From Pseudalkalibacillus hwajinpoensis (GTDB taxonomy: Bacteria > Bacillota > Bacilli > Bacillales > Guptibacillaceae), in assembly GCF_015234585.1 (NCBI RefSeq), contig NZ_JADFCM010000008.1, positions 1,798,001-1,862,000 on the forward strand: DNA of 64,000 nt, read 5' to 3'. The notes under the pieces are model-generated. The model did not search any database. It had not been told where the DNA came from and was given only the letters and a program-made list of their open reading frames with translations. The translations under genes were made by a program, and so were the position numbers. Below are positions 63,270 to 64,000 of this stretch, piece by piece. Positions within the stretch are counted from its first letter, which is position 1; each line of letters begins with the position of its first letter.

Positions 63270-64000
63270 TTAAACCGTTTTTAGATCTTTTTTGGACTTG
63301 GCTTTCTTATCTGTACTACGTTGCTTTCTTGGTACTTCTTCATTAAATGATTTAATCATTCCCCAGCACGTAAATAACAGAATGATTGTAAGCGGGAAAG
63401 CACTAACGATTATAGCCGTCTGCATACTTTCAAGTCCACCCGTAATCATTAGAACGATCGCTGATGCTGATAACAAAAATCCCCAGGTGAATTTCACATA
63501 GTTCGGGGGATTCAAACTTCCATTTGTTGTTTGCATTCCAAGCACGAATGTAGCTGAATCGGCAGATGTAATAAAGAATGTAGAGATTAATAATAGTGTA
63601 ACGATAGTTAAAATACCACCGAGTGGAAGTTGTTCATATAAGAAAAATAACCCCGTCTCAAGACTTTGACCTGCTATATCTGTTCCTTGAGTAAAATCAA
63701 AGAAAATACCAGATCCTCCAAATACGCCAAACCAAAATGCACAAACGACTGTTGGCACAACTGTTACGGCTATCATAAACTCTCTAATCGTTCTTCCTTT
63801 CGAGACCCTTGCAATAAATGTCCCAACAAAAGGAGACCAGGCAATCCACCATGCCCAATAAAAGATTGTCCAATCTTGAATCCACGTTTCACTTTCTGCA
63901 TTCATTGGAGCAAGTCTCATGCCCATAGCAAATATATTTTGAACGTATTCTCCGAAAGTAGTGACAAATAAATCTAACACAAATTTTGTTGGTCCGAGAA
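63270..64000 (-). CDS. BCCT-family transporter, C-terminal part
   Basis: 243 codons visible; the gene continues past the right edge. Contains the BCCT signature around TIFYWAWWIAWSPFVGTFIARVS with the tryptophan box, then four further membrane segments and a basic tail (KQRSTDKKAKSKKDLKT). Such carriers (OpuD, BetL type) take up glycine betaine or choline with sodium; the basic tail often senses osmotic change. Ligand cannot be set from this part. Confidence 0.92.
   Translation of the reverse strand, partial: LGPTKFVLDLFVTTFGEYVQNIFAMGMRLAPMNAESETWIQDWTIFYWAWWIAWSPFVGTFIARVSKGRTIREFMIAVTVVPTVVCAFWFGVFGGSGIFFDFTQGTDIAGQSLETGLFFLYEQLPLGGILTIVTLLLISTFFITSADSATFVLGMQTTNGSLNPPNYVKFTWGFLLSASAIVLMITGGLESMQTAIIVSAFPLTIILLFTCWGMIKSFNEEVPRKQRSTDKKAKSKKDLKTV

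Overview
The window comes from a low-GC, endospore-forming Bacillota, most likely Bacillaceae. From position 1 to about 36.5 kb the gene order is that of the Bacillus subtilis resE-to-yqkF segment: resEDCBA, rluB, spmBA-dacB, scpBA, the rib operon, ppiB, lysA, the spoVA operon, spoIIA-sigF, dacF, deoB-punA, xerD, fur, spoIIM, yqxK, nudF, mciZ, yqkF. Almost all genes lie on the minus strand, and Shine-Dalgarno sites are strong with many TTG and GTG starts. I cannot name the species.

Layout. 0-5 kb: ResDE two-component system and the ResABC cytochrome c maturation apparatus. 5-16 kb: pseudouridine synthase, spore maturation and spore cortex genes behind a sigma-E-type promoter, a type III polyketide synthase/methyltransferase pair (bpsA-bpsB), ScpAB, and a riboflavin operon under an FMN riboswitch. 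16-27 kb: lysA under a lysine riboswitch, the heptacistronic spoVA operon (sigma-G-type promoter), the spoIIA operon (sigma-H-type promoter) and dacF. 27-36.5 kb: nucleoside phosphorolysis (pdp-punA-deoB), XerD, Fur with an overlapping Fur/PerR-like operator, SpoIIM, an EndoQ-like nuclease, NudF, the FtsZ inhibitor MciZ, nicotinamidase and an aldo-keto reductase. 36.5-40.3 kb: succinyl-CoA:acetoacetate CoA-transferase, thiolase and HMG-CoA lyase, which together convert acetoacetate and HMG-CoA to acetyl-CoA; a 3-hydroxybutyrate dehydrogenase at 60 kb feeds the same pathway. 40.3-46 kb: small membrane protein, HesB-like protein, PadR regulator and a 1428-residue bacillopeptidase F-like protease.

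46.6-54.3 kb holds the least understood system: an eight-gene, tightly packed operon for a YnjBCD-type ABC transporter (lipoprotein, two permeases, ATPase), a TVP38/DedA-type membrane protein, a CDP-alcohol phosphatidyltransferase, a MerA-like flavin disulfide reductase and an NDH-2/SelD-N-like flavoprotein. The set resembles the uncharacterised ydjXYZ-ynjABCDEF cluster of E. coli. 54.6-64 kb is accessory: a duplicated helical surface protein with an MPKTG anchor, a YuiH-type molybdopterin oxidoreductase preceded by a complete SAM (S-box) riboswitch, three GNAT acetyltransferases, a truncated methyltransferase, a LysE exporter, a FUSC-type protein and a BCCT transporter cut by the window end.

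Recurrent non-coding themes are four classes of metabolite or metal control (FMN, lysine, SAM, Fur/PerR), intrinsic terminators that begin inside the coding sequence with the stop codon in the hairpin, and a short palindromic intergenic repeat containing TGAGCCAAAAAT that occurs in four gaps.
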